Shown one piece after another: positions 56,403 through 64,000 of a DNA stretch of 64,000 nt. A program made the position numbers and the translations under genes. Each line of letters begins with the position of its first letter. The stretch's first letter is position 1. The notes beneath the pieces are model-generated. The model did no database searches. It was given only the letters and a program-made list of their open reading frames with translations, and was not told the DNA's origin. The DNA comes from Burkholderiales bacterium (GTDB lineage: Bacteria; Pseudomonadota; Gammaproteobacteria; Burkholderiales; Burkholderiaceae_F): contig JADCGX010000109.1 of assembly GCA_020248785.1 (NCBI GenBank), positions 1 through 64,000 of the forward strand, written 5' to 3'.

Positions 56403-57545
56403 CTACCCTGCGAGTCCCAGGTGCTCGATGCCCTTGTGGATCCCCGCCACGCCCCCATAGAGCTTGGAGTTGAGCTTGATCTGCAGGCGCAGGTCGTTGA
56501 CGGAGTCGGCGTTGCGCATGGCGTCTTCGTAGCTAATGAGCTCTTTTTCGTGCAAGTCAAAGAGCACCTGGTCGAAGGTCTGCATGCCCTGCTCGCGGCT
56601 GCGTTTCATGACCTCGCGGATCTCGTGCACCTCGCCCTTGAAGATAAGGTCGGAGATGAGCGGCGAGTTGAGCATGATCTCGACCGCCGGGATGCGGCCC
56701 TTGCGGTCCTTGAACGCGATCAGCCGCTGCGACACCAAGGCGCGCAGGTTCAGCGACATGTCCATCAGGAGCTGCTGGCGCCTTTCCTCCGGAAAGAAGT
56801 TGATCACGCGATCAAGCGCCTGGTTGGTGCTGTTTGCGTGCAGCGTGCACATGACCAGATGACCGGTTTCGGCAAACGCGATCGCGTGCTCCATGGTCTC
56901 GCGGTCGCGCACCTCGCCGATCAGGATCACGTCCGGCGCCTGCCGCAGCGTGTTCTTGAGCGCCACGTGCCAGGTCTCGCAGTCAACGCCGACCTCGCGC
57001 TGCGTGATGATGCAGTTCTTGTGCGGGTGGACGAACTCGATCGGATCCTCGATCGTGATGATGTGACCCTGGCTGTTCTCGTTGCGATAGCCGACCATCG
57101 AGGCCAGCGTCGAGCTCTTGCCCGAGCCGGTGGCGCCCACGATCATCACGATGCCGCGCTTGGCCATCGACAGCTCGGCGATCAGCGGCGGCAGATTGAG
57201 CTCCTCAGTCGTCGGGATCTTGTCGGCAATCACGCGGAACACGATGCCGACCTTGCCCTGCTGCACGAACGTGCTCACGCGAAAACGCCCGATGCCGGTC
57301 GGGCTGATCGCGAAGTTGCACTCCTTGCTTGACTCGAATTCGGCGGCCTGGCGGTCGTTCATGATGGCCCGCACGAGCTCCGCCGTGTGCTGTCCTGTGA
57401 GCGGCTGGTTCGACACCGGCAGCACACGCCCATCGAGCTTGAATGCGGGCGGAAAATCCGCCGTCAGGAAAAGATCGGAGCCCTTCTTGGTCAGAAGAAG
57501 GCGCAGCAGATCGTGGACAAAGCGTATGGCCTGATCGCGTTCCAT
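56403..57545 (-). CDS. pilU: Type IV pilus ATPase PilU
   Basis: PilT-dependent retraction ATPase, 380 residues. Walker A is GATGSGKSS (about 135-143), with TIEDPIEFVHPHK, LIGEVRDRETM, and LHANSTNQALDR following. The N-terminal SDLFLTADFPPAFKLDG is PilU-like, and the C-terminal tail (LKIQ-type LRLQIKLNSKLYGGV) extends past pilT. It lies directly downstream of pilT on the same strand, 163 bp apart. ATG 57545 is used; a GTG two codons upstream is possible. Confidence 0.94.
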   Translation of the reverse strand: MERDQAIRFVHDLLRLLLTKKGSDLFLTADFPPAFKLDGRVLPVSNQPLTGQHTAELVRAIMNDRQAAEFESSKECNFAISPTGIGRFRVSTFVQQGKVGIVFRVIADKIPTTEELNLPPLIAELSMAKRGIVMIVGATGSGKSSTLASMVGYRNENSQGHIITIEDPIEFVHPHKNCIITQREVGVDCETWHVALKNTLRQAPDVILIGEVRDRETMEHAIAFAETGHLVMCTLHANSTNQALDRVINFFPEERRQQLLMDMSLNLRALVSQRLIAFKDRKGRIPAVEIMLNSPLISDLIFKGEVHEIREVMKRSREQGMQTFDQVLFDLHEKELISYEDAMRNADSVNDLRLQIKLNSKLYGGVAGIHKGIEHLGLAG

Positions 57546-57589
57546 GGTCACCTATCGAGCGCGTGAGCGCGAGATCACGAAGTTTCCCC

Positions 57590-57705
57590 TCCGCCATCCG
57601 AAGCAATTCAGGGGAGGGGGAAGGGGTGGGGATGGGTCGATCACCGCCTTCGCGCAAAACCCATCCCCCTCCCGACCTCCCCTTTAAGGGGGAGGAGTTC
57701 ACTGT
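57590..57705. repeat. GGGGAGG-rich imperfect inverted repeat between pilT and pilU
   Basis: A G-rich arm (about 57612-57636) and a C-rich arm (about 57660-57685) form an imperfect long inverted repeat, followed by CCTCCCC/GGGGGAGG around TTTAA (57679-57697). Related G-rich repeats are common between Burkholderiales genes. It may modulate pilU relative to pilT, but is likely a dispersed repeat. Confidence 0.5.
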
Positions 57706-57708
57706 TCA

Positions 57709-58752
57709 CTAGCCGACAAACGCCTCCGGCTGCTTGGCATAGGTGCGTGCCTCGCCCACCGCGATGACATTGCGCCGCACGAGGTCGGTCAGGCACTGGT
57801 CCAGCGTCTGCATGCCAAATTGGCTGCCGGTCTGGATCATCGAGTACATCTGCGCCACCTTGTTCTCGCGGATCAGGTTGCGAATGGCCGGTGTGCCAAC
57901 CATGATCTCGTGCGCCGCCGCGCGGCCACTGCCGTCTTTCACCTTGAGCAGGGTTTGCGAGATCACCGCCACCACCGACTCCGAAAGCATCGCGCGCACC
58001 ATTTCCTTCTCGGCTGCCGGAAACACGTCGACGATCCGGTCGATCGTCTTGGCGGCCGAACTCGTGTGCAGCGTGCCGAACACCAGGTGACCGGTCTCGG
58101 CCGCCGTCAGCGCCAGGCGGATGGTCTCCAGATCGCGCAACTCGCCCACCAGCACCACGTCAGGGTCCTCGCGCAGCGCGCTTTTCAGCGCGTTGGCAAA
58201 GCTCAGCGTATGTGGCCCGACCTCGCGCTGGTTGATGACGCACTTGCGGCTTTCGTGCACGAACTCGATCGGGTCCTCGATCGTCAGCACGTGACCGTAC
58301 AAGTTGTTGTTCACATGGTCGACCATCGCCGCAAGGGTCGTGCTCTTGCCCGAGCCCGTGGGCCCCGTCACCAGCACCAGGCCGCGCGGCTTGAGCGAAA
58401 AGTCGGCGAAGACACGCGGGCAGCGCAACTCCTCGAGCGAGAGCACGCGCGAGGGAATGGTCCGCAGCACCGCGGCCGCACCGCGATCCTGGTTGAACGC
58501 ATTGACGCGAAAGCGCGCCAGGCCGGGCAGTTCGAACGAGAAGTCCACTTCCAGGTTCTCGTCGTAGATCTTGCGCTGGCTGTCGTTCATGATGTCATAG
58601 ATCATCCCGTGCACATCCTTGTGCTCGAGCGGCGGCAAATTGATGCGCCGGACGTCACCATGCACGCGGATCATCGGCGGCAGCCCCGCCGACAGGTGCA
58701 GGTCGGACGCCTTGTTCTTGACCGAGAACGCCAGCAATTCGGAGATATCCAT
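57709..58752 (-). CDS. pilT: Type IV pilus retraction ATPase PilT
   Basis: Hexameric motor that depolymerises type IV pili for twitching and DNA uptake. The 347-residue protein begins MDISELLAFSVKNKASDLHLSAG, the standard PilT start, with Walker A TGPTGSGKST (about 129-138), LTIEDPIEFVHESRKC, VLVGELRDLETIRLALTAAETGHLVFGTLHTSSA and a C-terminal PEAFVG. It is divergent from yggS, about 100 bp away. Confidence 0.97.
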   Translation of the reverse strand: MDISELLAFSVKNKASDLHLSAGLPPMIRVHGDVRRINLPPLEHKDVHGMIYDIMNDSQRKIYDENLEVDFSFELPGLARFRVNAFNQDRGAAAVLRTIPSRVLSLEELRCPRVFADFSLKPRGLVLVTGPTGSGKSTTLAAMVDHVNNNLYGHVLTIEDPIEFVHESRKCVINQREVGPHTLSFANALKSALREDPDVVLVGELRDLETIRLALTAAETGHLVFGTLHTSSAAKTIDRIVDVFPAAEKEMVRAMLSESVVAVISQTLLKVKDGSGRAAAHEIMVGTPAIRNLIRENKVAQMYSMIQTGSQFGMQTLDQCLTDLVRRNVIAVGEARTYAKQPEAFVG

Positions 58753-58853
58753 TGGGGACCTTAGTGTCCGGTTGGTGGCTGCACCTCGCAGCCGCGGGCA
58801 GGCGGACGGGAAACTCCTGCAAGAATCACGGACTTGCAGACATGAACTGAACG

Positions 58854-59624
58854 ATGACTCGAACGATTATGTCCAGTTTGGACGAGGCCGTGCAAGGCAA
58901 TCTCGCTGCGGTGATCAAAAGGATTAACCGCGCAGCGCTGGCTGTTTCGCGCGATCCGGCGAGCGTGACGCTGCTGGCGGTGGGCAAGACCTTCCCGGCG
59001 GAGGCGATATTGAGCGCTGCCGCGGCGGGCCAGCGCTGCTTTGGCGAGAACTACGTCCAGGAAGGCGTCGAGAAGATCGCGCGAACGAGGGAGCTTGCAC
59101 CCGAGCTGGCCTTCGAGTGGCACTTCATCGGCCCCATCCAGAGCAACAAGACCCGGCCGATCGCCGAGAACTTTGACTGGGCGCACTCGGTCGAGCGGCT
59201 GAAGATCGCGCAACGGCTGTCCGAGCAGCGCCCAGTCGCGCTGCCCCCGCTCAATGTCCTGTTGCAGATCAACGTCAGCGGCGAGGCGAGCAAGAGCGGC
59301 TTGGCGCCGGCCGAGGCGGCAGATCTGGCGGCCGCCGTCGCGGCGCTGCCGCGCCTGCGTCTGCGCGGGCTGATGGCGATTCCGGAGGCCACCGACGATG
59401 TGACGGCCCAGCGCGCGGCCTTTCGCAGCCTGCGCCTGACCTTCGATGCACTGCGCGCCGCCCTGCCTGCCGTGTCTGCGGCGCCACTGGACACGCTGTC
59501 CATGGGCATGTCCGCCGATCTGGAAGCGGCGATCGCCGAAGGCTCGACCCTGGTGCGGGTCGGTACCGCGATCTTTGGCCAGCGCGCGGCGGTCAAGCCA
59601 GATCGCGCGGAAGACGCGGCATGA
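58854..59624 (+). CDS. yggS: YggS-family pyridoxal phosphate homeostasis protein
   Basis: Single-domain PLP-binding protein (COG0325) that controls free PLP and amino-acid balance. It has LLAVGKTFPAEAI with the PLP Lys (residue 45 from ATG 58854), FGENYVQEGVEKI, WHFIGPIQSNKTRPI, LLQINVSGEASKSGL, and LSMGMSADLEAAIAEGSTLVRVGTAIFG at the C-terminus. ATG 58869 is an alternative start. Followed by the proC gene, a widely conserved pair. Confidence 0.95.
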   Translation: MTRTIMSSLDEAVQGNLAAVIKRINRAALAVSRDPASVTLLAVGKTFPAEAILSAAAAGQRCFGENYVQEGVEKIARTRELAPELAFEWHFIGPIQSNKTRPIAENFDWAHSVERLKIAQRLSEQRPVALPPLNVLLQINVSGEASKSGLAPAEAADLAAAVAALPRLRLRGLMAIPEATDDVTAQRAAFRSLRLTFDALRAALPAVSAAPLDTLSMGMSADLEAAIAEGSTLVRVGTAIFGQRAAVKPDRAEDAA

Positions 59625-59718
59625 AACGTGTCACCTGAAAGACGCCACATGCGGCACGCAATTTGCGGCACGCGATATCAAGCACGCCACATGAAGGCCC
59701 TGTCATGAAGACCGCCGG

Positions 59719-61431
59719 ATGAGCACGGCCGACGAACAGCTTGCCGACCTCGATCGGCGACACGACGACGAGCCCGAGGCGGTGGGCGAAGCGCTGGCTC
59801 GCTTTGATGGCAGCGCCCTGAGCGCGGGCGCGCTCGGCACCTACGCCTTCCTGCTCAACCACGTGCTGGGCGAAAAACTGGGGCGCTGGCCGCAGGCGCT
59901 GGCGCAGCTATTGCAACTGACGCAGGCGACAGCCGGCCAGTCGCCGGGTCTGCCCTTGCTGCGGCATTTGGCTGTCGCCGCGCGCTACGCGGGTAATGCG
60001 GAGGCAGCACAGAGTGCAATGCAGCGCCTTGCGCAGGCCGCGAACGTTGGCGCGTCCATGGCCAGCACGCTGGTCGAGTTGGCGCAGCTGAACTTCGCGT
60101 CTGAGCCGCGCCAGGCCGAGGGCGCGCTGCCCACGCTGGCGCGCCGCGCCGCTGCGCTGGCCCCAAGTGCACTCGACGCAGGCTTTGCCGGCAGCTTCAA
60201 CAACGTCACCAATGCCCTGTACTACGCCACCCGCGCCGAGCAGCTGACGCCCGCCTTGCGCGAAGCATTGGTGCAAGGCGCGCAGGCCGCGCTCCTGTTC
60301 TGGCGCCGCGCCGGCGGGTGGTTACAGCACGAGCGCGCCGAGTACCTGCAGGCCAAGATCGCGTTGCGCGTCGGGGATCCGCTGGCGGCCATCGCTGCCG
60401 CCGAAGACGGCCTGGCCGTGGTGGCGGCCAATGGCGACGACCCCGTGGAGCAAGCTTTCCTGCTGCAACTGCTTGCCGCCGGCGTGGAGCGCGCGGGCCA
60501 GGTCGAGCGCGCTACCGCGTTACGCGCGCAGCTTGCCGCACTCGCGACGACACTCGAGGCCGGCGTGCGGGAAACGCTCGCGCAGGACGCCGCCGAGCTG
60601 CATAACCCCGTGGCCTCCCTGCGCGTGGCCTTCATCGGCGGCGGCAACATGGCCAGCGCACTGCTGAAGGGGCTGTTGCGCGCGGGTGCGCAGTCCGCGC
60701 ACTTAAAGGTGGTCGAGCCCTACGAGCCGCAGCGCCTGAGCTTGCAGCAGTCGCTCGGCGTCACGGCGCTGGCGGCATCGGAAAGAACACTCGCGCAAGC
60801 GGAACTGGTTGTACTCGCGGTCAAGCCGCAGCAGCTCAAGGACGCCTGCGCCCAGCTGCGGCCGCATCTGGGCGCCGAGGCACTGATCGTCTCGGTCGCG
60901 GCCGGCATTGGCGCGAATGACATCGCGCGCTGGCTCGGCACCCAGGCCATCGTGCGCACCATGCCCAACACGCCAGCGCTAATTGCCCAGGGCGTGACGG
61001 GCATGGCGGCCTTGCCGGCCGTCACGGCGCCACAGCGCGCGCAGGCCGAAGCGCTGATGCGCAGCGCCGGCGCGGTGGTGTGGTTTGAGAATGAAGCGCA
61101 GCTCGATGCCGTGACCGCAGTTTCGGGCAGCGGTCCGGCCTATGTCTTCTACTTCATCGAAGCCTTGCAGCAGGCCGGCAACGAGCTCGGCTTCACGCCA
61201 GATCAGGCCCGTGCGCTGGCACTGGCCACCTTCACCGGTGCCGCGCAACTGGCGGCAACGTCGGCTGAACCGCCGGGTGTGCTGCGCGAGCGAGTCACCT
61301 CCAAGGGCGGCACGACGGCCGCCGCGCTGGCGGTGCTGGGCAAAGCGCGAGTCGACGCTGCCATCGTGCGCGCCGTGCTGGCAGCGGCAGCGAGAGCGCG
61401 GGAGATGGCCGCGGAGTTTGGGAAAGATTGA
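59719..61431 (+). CDS. proC: Pyrroline-5-carboxylate reductase ProC with a 300-residue N-terminal helical domain
   Basis: The last 270 residues (about 301-570) are a whole P5C reductase: LRVAFIGGGNMASALLKGLLRAG (NADPH site), VVLAVKPQQL, VRTMPNTPALIAQGVTGMAA, TAVSGSGPAYVFYFIEAL, and GVLRERVTSKGGTT. The first 300 residues are Ala/Leu-rich repeats with a TPR-like look (for example LREALVQGAQAALLFWRRAGG). No stop lies between; the junction reads HNPVASLRVAFIGG without an ATG. ProC completes proline synthesis from proA's product. A GTG at about 60610 could start ProC alone. Confidence 0.88.
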   Translation: MSTADEQLADLDRRHDDEPEAVGEALARFDGSALSAGALGTYAFLLNHVLGEKLGRWPQALAQLLQLTQATAGQSPGLPLLRHLAVAARYAGNAEAAQSAMQRLAQAANVGASMASTLVELAQLNFASEPRQAEGALPTLARRAAALAPSALDAGFAGSFNNVTNALYYATRAEQLTPALREALVQGAQAALLFWRRAGGWLQHERAEYLQAKIALRVGDPLAAIAAAEDGLAVVAANGDDPVEQAFLLQLLAAGVERAGQVERATALRAQLAALATTLEAGVRETLAQDAAELHNPVASLRVAFIGGGNMASALLKGLLRAGAQSAHLKVVEPYEPQRLSLQQSLGVTALAASERTLAQAELVVLAVKPQQLKDACAQLRPHLGAEALIVSVAAGIGANDIARWLGTQAIVRTMPNTPALIAQGVTGMAALPAVTAPQRAQAEALMRSAGAVVWFENEAQLDAVTAVSGSGPAYVFYFIEALQQAGNELGFTPDQARALALATFTGAAQLAATSAEPPGVLRERVTSKGGTTAAALAVLGKARVDAAIVRAVLAAAARAREMAAEFGKD

Positions 61432-61540
61432 TCACACGAGGAGCACGAAGGAAAGACAGATCGAGTGCTGACCACTAGGAGACATACAAGCCTCGCCTTG
61501 GTGGAACCGCTCCCGCTGCCGCTTCGCTCTCGGCAGGACC

Positions 61541-62788
61541 AGTAGATCGTTGCATCAATACGATGACACATCACACGACGCCGAGGTCGGACTTGTTCCA
61601 GCGGAAGACGACTGGCGTGGCGTTGACCTCTGCGATGCCTTTGACGATGCGCGCCTTCAGTTCGTCCACTGATTTGACGCGGATCTGGCGCAGGAACGTG
61701 CGTGCCATCTTGGAGAAGGCGCACTCGATCAGATTGAGCCAGGAACCATGCTCGGGCGTGTGAACGTACTCGAAGCACCCGGGGCGCGTGGCCAGGTAGG
61801 CCATGGTCTGCTTGGAGATGTGGGCCGAGTGGTTATCCAGCACGACGCGGATGATGGCCTCTTGCGGATAGTGCTCGTCCAAGCGCTTGAGCAATGCGAT
61901 GAACTCCACGCTGCGGAGCCGGTCCTCGACGTTGGCGAAGATCTGGCCCGAGTGAAGGTCGATTCCGGCCAGGATCGACACGGTGCCGCGGCGAACATAC
62001 TCGTAGTCGCGCCCGACAGCCTGGGCCTTGCCCGGCACCGGCGGCAGATCGGGCGCGGTCAACCCGATGGCCTGAACACCGGGCTTCTCATCGACGCTGA
62101 CGGCGTAGACGGGGTTCGGTCTGGCGTCATGAACAGCCCCCTGGCTGTAGATCGAAACGTCCCGGTAGACCATCAGCACGTCCTGCATCTTGCGGTCGAA
62201 CTGCGGGTCGCGCTTATCCAGGTTGTAGCGGATCTTGTGGGGTTTGATGTCGTGGCCATCGAGGATGCGCCAGACGGTGCTCTTGCCGGCTTTGGCCAAG
62301 CGCGGGAAGCCCGCCGCCTGGGCGCCTGCGCTGACGAACTTTGCCAACGCCGAGATGGTCCACAACTCAGCGGCCAAGCCGTGATCCTTGGGTTTGGTGC
62401 AGGCAACGCTCACCACCCAGGCCTTGGCCTCATCGGTGATCTCGGGTTCATGCGGGCGGTGGTACTTGTCTCTCAACCCCGCCTGCACGCCTGCGGCCAG
62501 CGCTTTGTCCACGCAGCGATAGATCATCGGCCGGCTAAAACCCAGTTGGCGCTGCAGCTCGGTGATCGAGGTGCCGGCAGCGAAGCCCAGCAGCACTTTC
62601 GCCCGTTCGACCTCGCGCGCCGGCGCCGTCCTCGATGCCGCCAGAGCTTCCAGCGTCTTCCTCTGCTCCGGCGCAAGCGTCAGCGCCGCACGTCCAGACT
62701 TTCTCGCCATGCCTGCCTCTATCAACAGTTGCGAATGAGCCAACGTGACTGGCTCTCATTTCGCGACTTATTTGATGGATCGCAGTAC
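61541..62788. mobile_element. IS630-family insertion sequence
   Basis: The transposase is flanked by imperfect inverted ends: AGTA then CATCAA on the left (about 61541-61558), matched by TTGATG then TACT on the right (about 62771-62787). About 13 of 19 positions pair, so the exact borders and TA target site are uncertain. CTTCGTGCG-type repeats lie just outside the right end. The element separates proC from ubiA. Confidence 0.65.
61571..62710 (-). CDS. IS630-family transposase
   Basis: A 379-residue DDE transposase. The N-terminal helix-turn-helix region has ITELQRQLGFSRPMIYRCVDKAL. The catalytic core has SVDEKPGVQAIG (first Asp), VLDNHSAHISKQT (second Asp) and HTPEHGSWLNLIECAFSKMART (Glu). 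ATG 62710 gives MARKSGRAALTLAPEQR; an upstream TTG is possible. The gene looks intact. It is not the same element as the fragment at 1-54, whose N-terminus differs. Confidence 0.93.
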   Translation of the reverse strand: MARKSGRAALTLAPEQRKTLEALAASRTAPAREVERAKVLLGFAAGTSITELQRQLGFSRPMIYRCVDKALAAGVQAGLRDKYHRPHEPEITDEAKAWVVSVACTKPKDHGLAAELWTISALAKFVSAGAQAAGFPRLAKAGKSTVWRILDGHDIKPHKIRYNLDKRDPQFDRKMQDVLMVYRDVSIYSQGAVHDARPNPVYAVSVDEKPGVQAIGLTAPDLPPVPGKAQAVGRDYEYVRRGTVSILAGIDLHSGQIFANVEDRLRSVEFIALLKRLDEHYPQEAIIRVVLDNHSAHISKQTMAYLATRPGCFEYVHTPEHGSWLNLIECAFSKMARTFLRQIRVKSVDELKARIVKGIAEVNATPVVFRWNKSDLGVV

Positions 62789-62799
62789 TAGATTTTCTT

Positions 62800-62826
62800 C
62801 TTCGTGCGCTTCGTGCGCTTCGTGTA
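62800..62826. repeat. CTTCGTGCG tandem repeats next to the IS630 element
   Basis: CTTCGTGCG/CTTCGTG occurs three times in a row (TTCTTCGTGCGCTTCGTGCGCTTCGTGTAAC). On the other side of the element, 61432-61465 has the complementary-style CACGAGGAGCACGAAGG. These may be halves of one intergenic repeat into which the IS inserted. Confidence 0.5.
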
Positions 62827-62921
62827 ACCGCAAGCCTTCACGCCTTGGCACACGCCACCGCTCCCGGTGTACTCAACGCGCCCAGTGGTTAACCGAACCT
62901 CGTCGTGCCTTTCCATCACCG

Positions 62922-63812
62922 CTAAGCCTTCAACGCAAAGGCACAAGCCACCCCGGCAAACACCGCCAGGCCCACCCACTGGTTGTGACGAAACGCCGTG
63001 AAGCAGCGGTCGCGCTCGCGGGTGCGAATCAGGAAGTAGTGATATACGGCGCAGCCAAAGGCCACGGTCCAGCCGAAGTAGAACGGCCAGGCCAGCCGCG
63101 CCAGCCCGCCCACGGCCAGCAGCAGCGAGAAGAACAGGCCGTAGCAGACCATCACGGCCGCAACATCGGCGCGCCCAAAGAGGATGGCGGAGGAGCGCAC
63201 GCCAATGCGCAAGTCGTCATCGCGATCGACCATCGCGTACTCGGTGTCATAGGCCACCACCCAGAACAGGTTGGCGGCAAAGAGCCACCAGCCAATGGGC
63301 GGCACCTTGCCCTGCACCGCGGCAAAGGCCATGGGAATGCCGAATGAAAACGCGATCGCCAGATACGCCTGCGGCAGCGGAAAGAACCGCTTGAACAGCG
63401 GATAGCTCCCCGCCACCACCACGCCCAGCAGCGCGAGCGCGAAGCTGAGCAGGTTCAGCGGGATCAGGAGCAGCGCTGCAGCCAGCGTGAGCAGCAGTGA
63501 CACCAGCATGGCCTCGGCGGCGCTCACCTGGCCACTGGCCACCACACGCTCGGCGGTGCGCTTCACATGGCCGTCGAAGTCGCGATCGACCACGTCGTTG
63601 ATGGCACAGCCGGCCGAGCGCATCAGCAGGGTGCCAAGGCAGAAGATCGCCAGGTGCAAGGCGCTGGGCCACCCGTTGGACGCGATCCACAGGCCGGTCA
63701 GCGTCGGCCACAGCAGCAGCAGCGTGCCGACGGGCTTGTCGAGCCGCGTCAGGCGGACGTACAAAGCCAGGCGCGAGGGCTGACAGTCGTAAGGATAGGC
63801 CGGACGGTCCAT
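62922..63812 (-). CDS. ubiA: 4-hydroxybenzoate octaprenyltransferase UbiA
   Basis: Inner-membrane prenyltransferase of ubiquinone synthesis. The 296-residue product has eight or nine hydrophobic helices and two Asp-rich motifs: CAINDVVDRDFDGHVKRTAERVVASG (about 72-97) and AYDTEYAMVDRDDD (about 192-205). It starts MDRPAYPYDCQPSRLALYVRLTRLDKPVGTLLLLWPTLTGLW. Normal length. Confidence 0.96.
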   Translation of the reverse strand: MDRPAYPYDCQPSRLALYVRLTRLDKPVGTLLLLWPTLTGLWIASNGWPSALHLAIFCLGTLLMRSAGCAINDVVDRDFDGHVKRTAERVVASGQVSAAEAMLVSLLLTLAAALLLIPLNLLSFALALLGVVVAGSYPLFKRFFPLPQAYLAIAFSFGIPMAFAAVQGKVPPIGWWLFAANLFWVVAYDTEYAMVDRDDDLRIGVRSSAILFGRADVAAVMVCYGLFFSLLLAVGGLARLAWPFYFGWTVAFGCAVYHYFLIRTRERDRCFTAFRHNQWVGLAVFAGVACAFALKA

Positions 63813-63829
63813 GGGTAGCGCGATTGCCG

Positions 63830-63872
63830 GGTCAGGATCGACGGGTCAGGATTGCCGGATCAGGATTTGACC
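63830..63872. repeat. GGGTCAGGAT-type direct repeats upstream of ubiA
   Basis: Three near copies of CGG(G/A)TCAGGAT at about 14-base spacing. Similar AGGATT repeats occur at 34680-34710. The rest of 63813-64000 shows no gene; the ubiA promoter must lie here. Function unknown. Confidence 0.45.
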
Positions 63873-64000
63873 CGCATCCTAGCGACTCTGCGACGCAACG
63901 ACGCGGGCCGTCACGGCGTTGTCACTGCCCAGCAAAAAAATGCATCTGGGCACGCGTTCAGGGCGGCACGCGCACGTGGCTCATGGGCATAGTGACAATG

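Overview
This is a high-GC (by eye about two thirds G+C) stretch of a chromosome, most like a betaproteobacterium of the order Burkholderiales. The evidence is gene order: smc-zipA-ligA, dapC-dapD-pilU-dapE-prmB, uvrC-pgsA-tRNA-Gly-tRNA-Cys, leuS-lptE-holA, pilT-pilU next to yggS-proC, and a complete soxCDYZAXB thiosulfate-oxidation cluster. The organism is probably an aerobic, type IV-piliated sulfur oxidiser. The species cannot be named from the sequence alone.

Layout. 1-54: start of an IS630-type transposase cut by the window edge. 138-8241 (minus): def, an MTAP/MTIP-type phosphorylase, ligA, zipA, smc. 8399-16612 (plus): queF, dapC, dapD, a PilT/PilU-type ATPase, dapE, prmB, and a YheS-type ABC-F protein. 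16659-23548: acyl-CoA/acid metabolism (CoA-transferase, histidine phosphatase, ACAD10/11-like kinase, acyl-CoA dehydrogenase, quinone oxidoreductase, GNAT, GST), with a DUF167 gene broken by an in-frame TAG. 23584-29239 (mostly minus): DUF1178, three tRNAs, two small envelope proteins, pgsA, uvrC.

29467-38187 (minus): the sox cluster. It reads soxR, soxC, soxD, soxY, soxZ, a DsrE-like lipoprotein, soxA, soxX, a TlpA-like thioredoxin, soxB and a second thioredoxin. Together they encode periplasmic oxidation of thiosulfate on the SoxYZ carrier: SoxAX loads, SoxB hydrolyses, SoxCD oxidises. SoxR is the likely repressor, with a palindrome just upstream of it. A HiPIP gene at 55028 could carry electrons in the same organism.

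38653-47425: an eroded zone. It holds a response regulator that has lost its phospho-acceptor Asp and its DNA-binding end, a frameshifted IS1595-type transposase remnant, a UvrD helicase carrying a 351-residue intein in motif III, and a DUF1800/DUF1501 pair disrupted by frameshifts and stop codons. 47501-55951: leuS, lptE, holA, proA, hemJ-like, an RlmL-like methyltransferase, HiPIP, glutathione peroxidase. 56403-63812: pilU, pilT, yggS, a proC fused to a 300-residue helical N-terminal region, an IS630 element and ubiA.

The most notable items are the UvrD intein, the proC fusion, the decayed DUF1800/DUF1501 locus, and the sox cluster with a lipoprotein-type SoxX and its candidate operator and attenuator.
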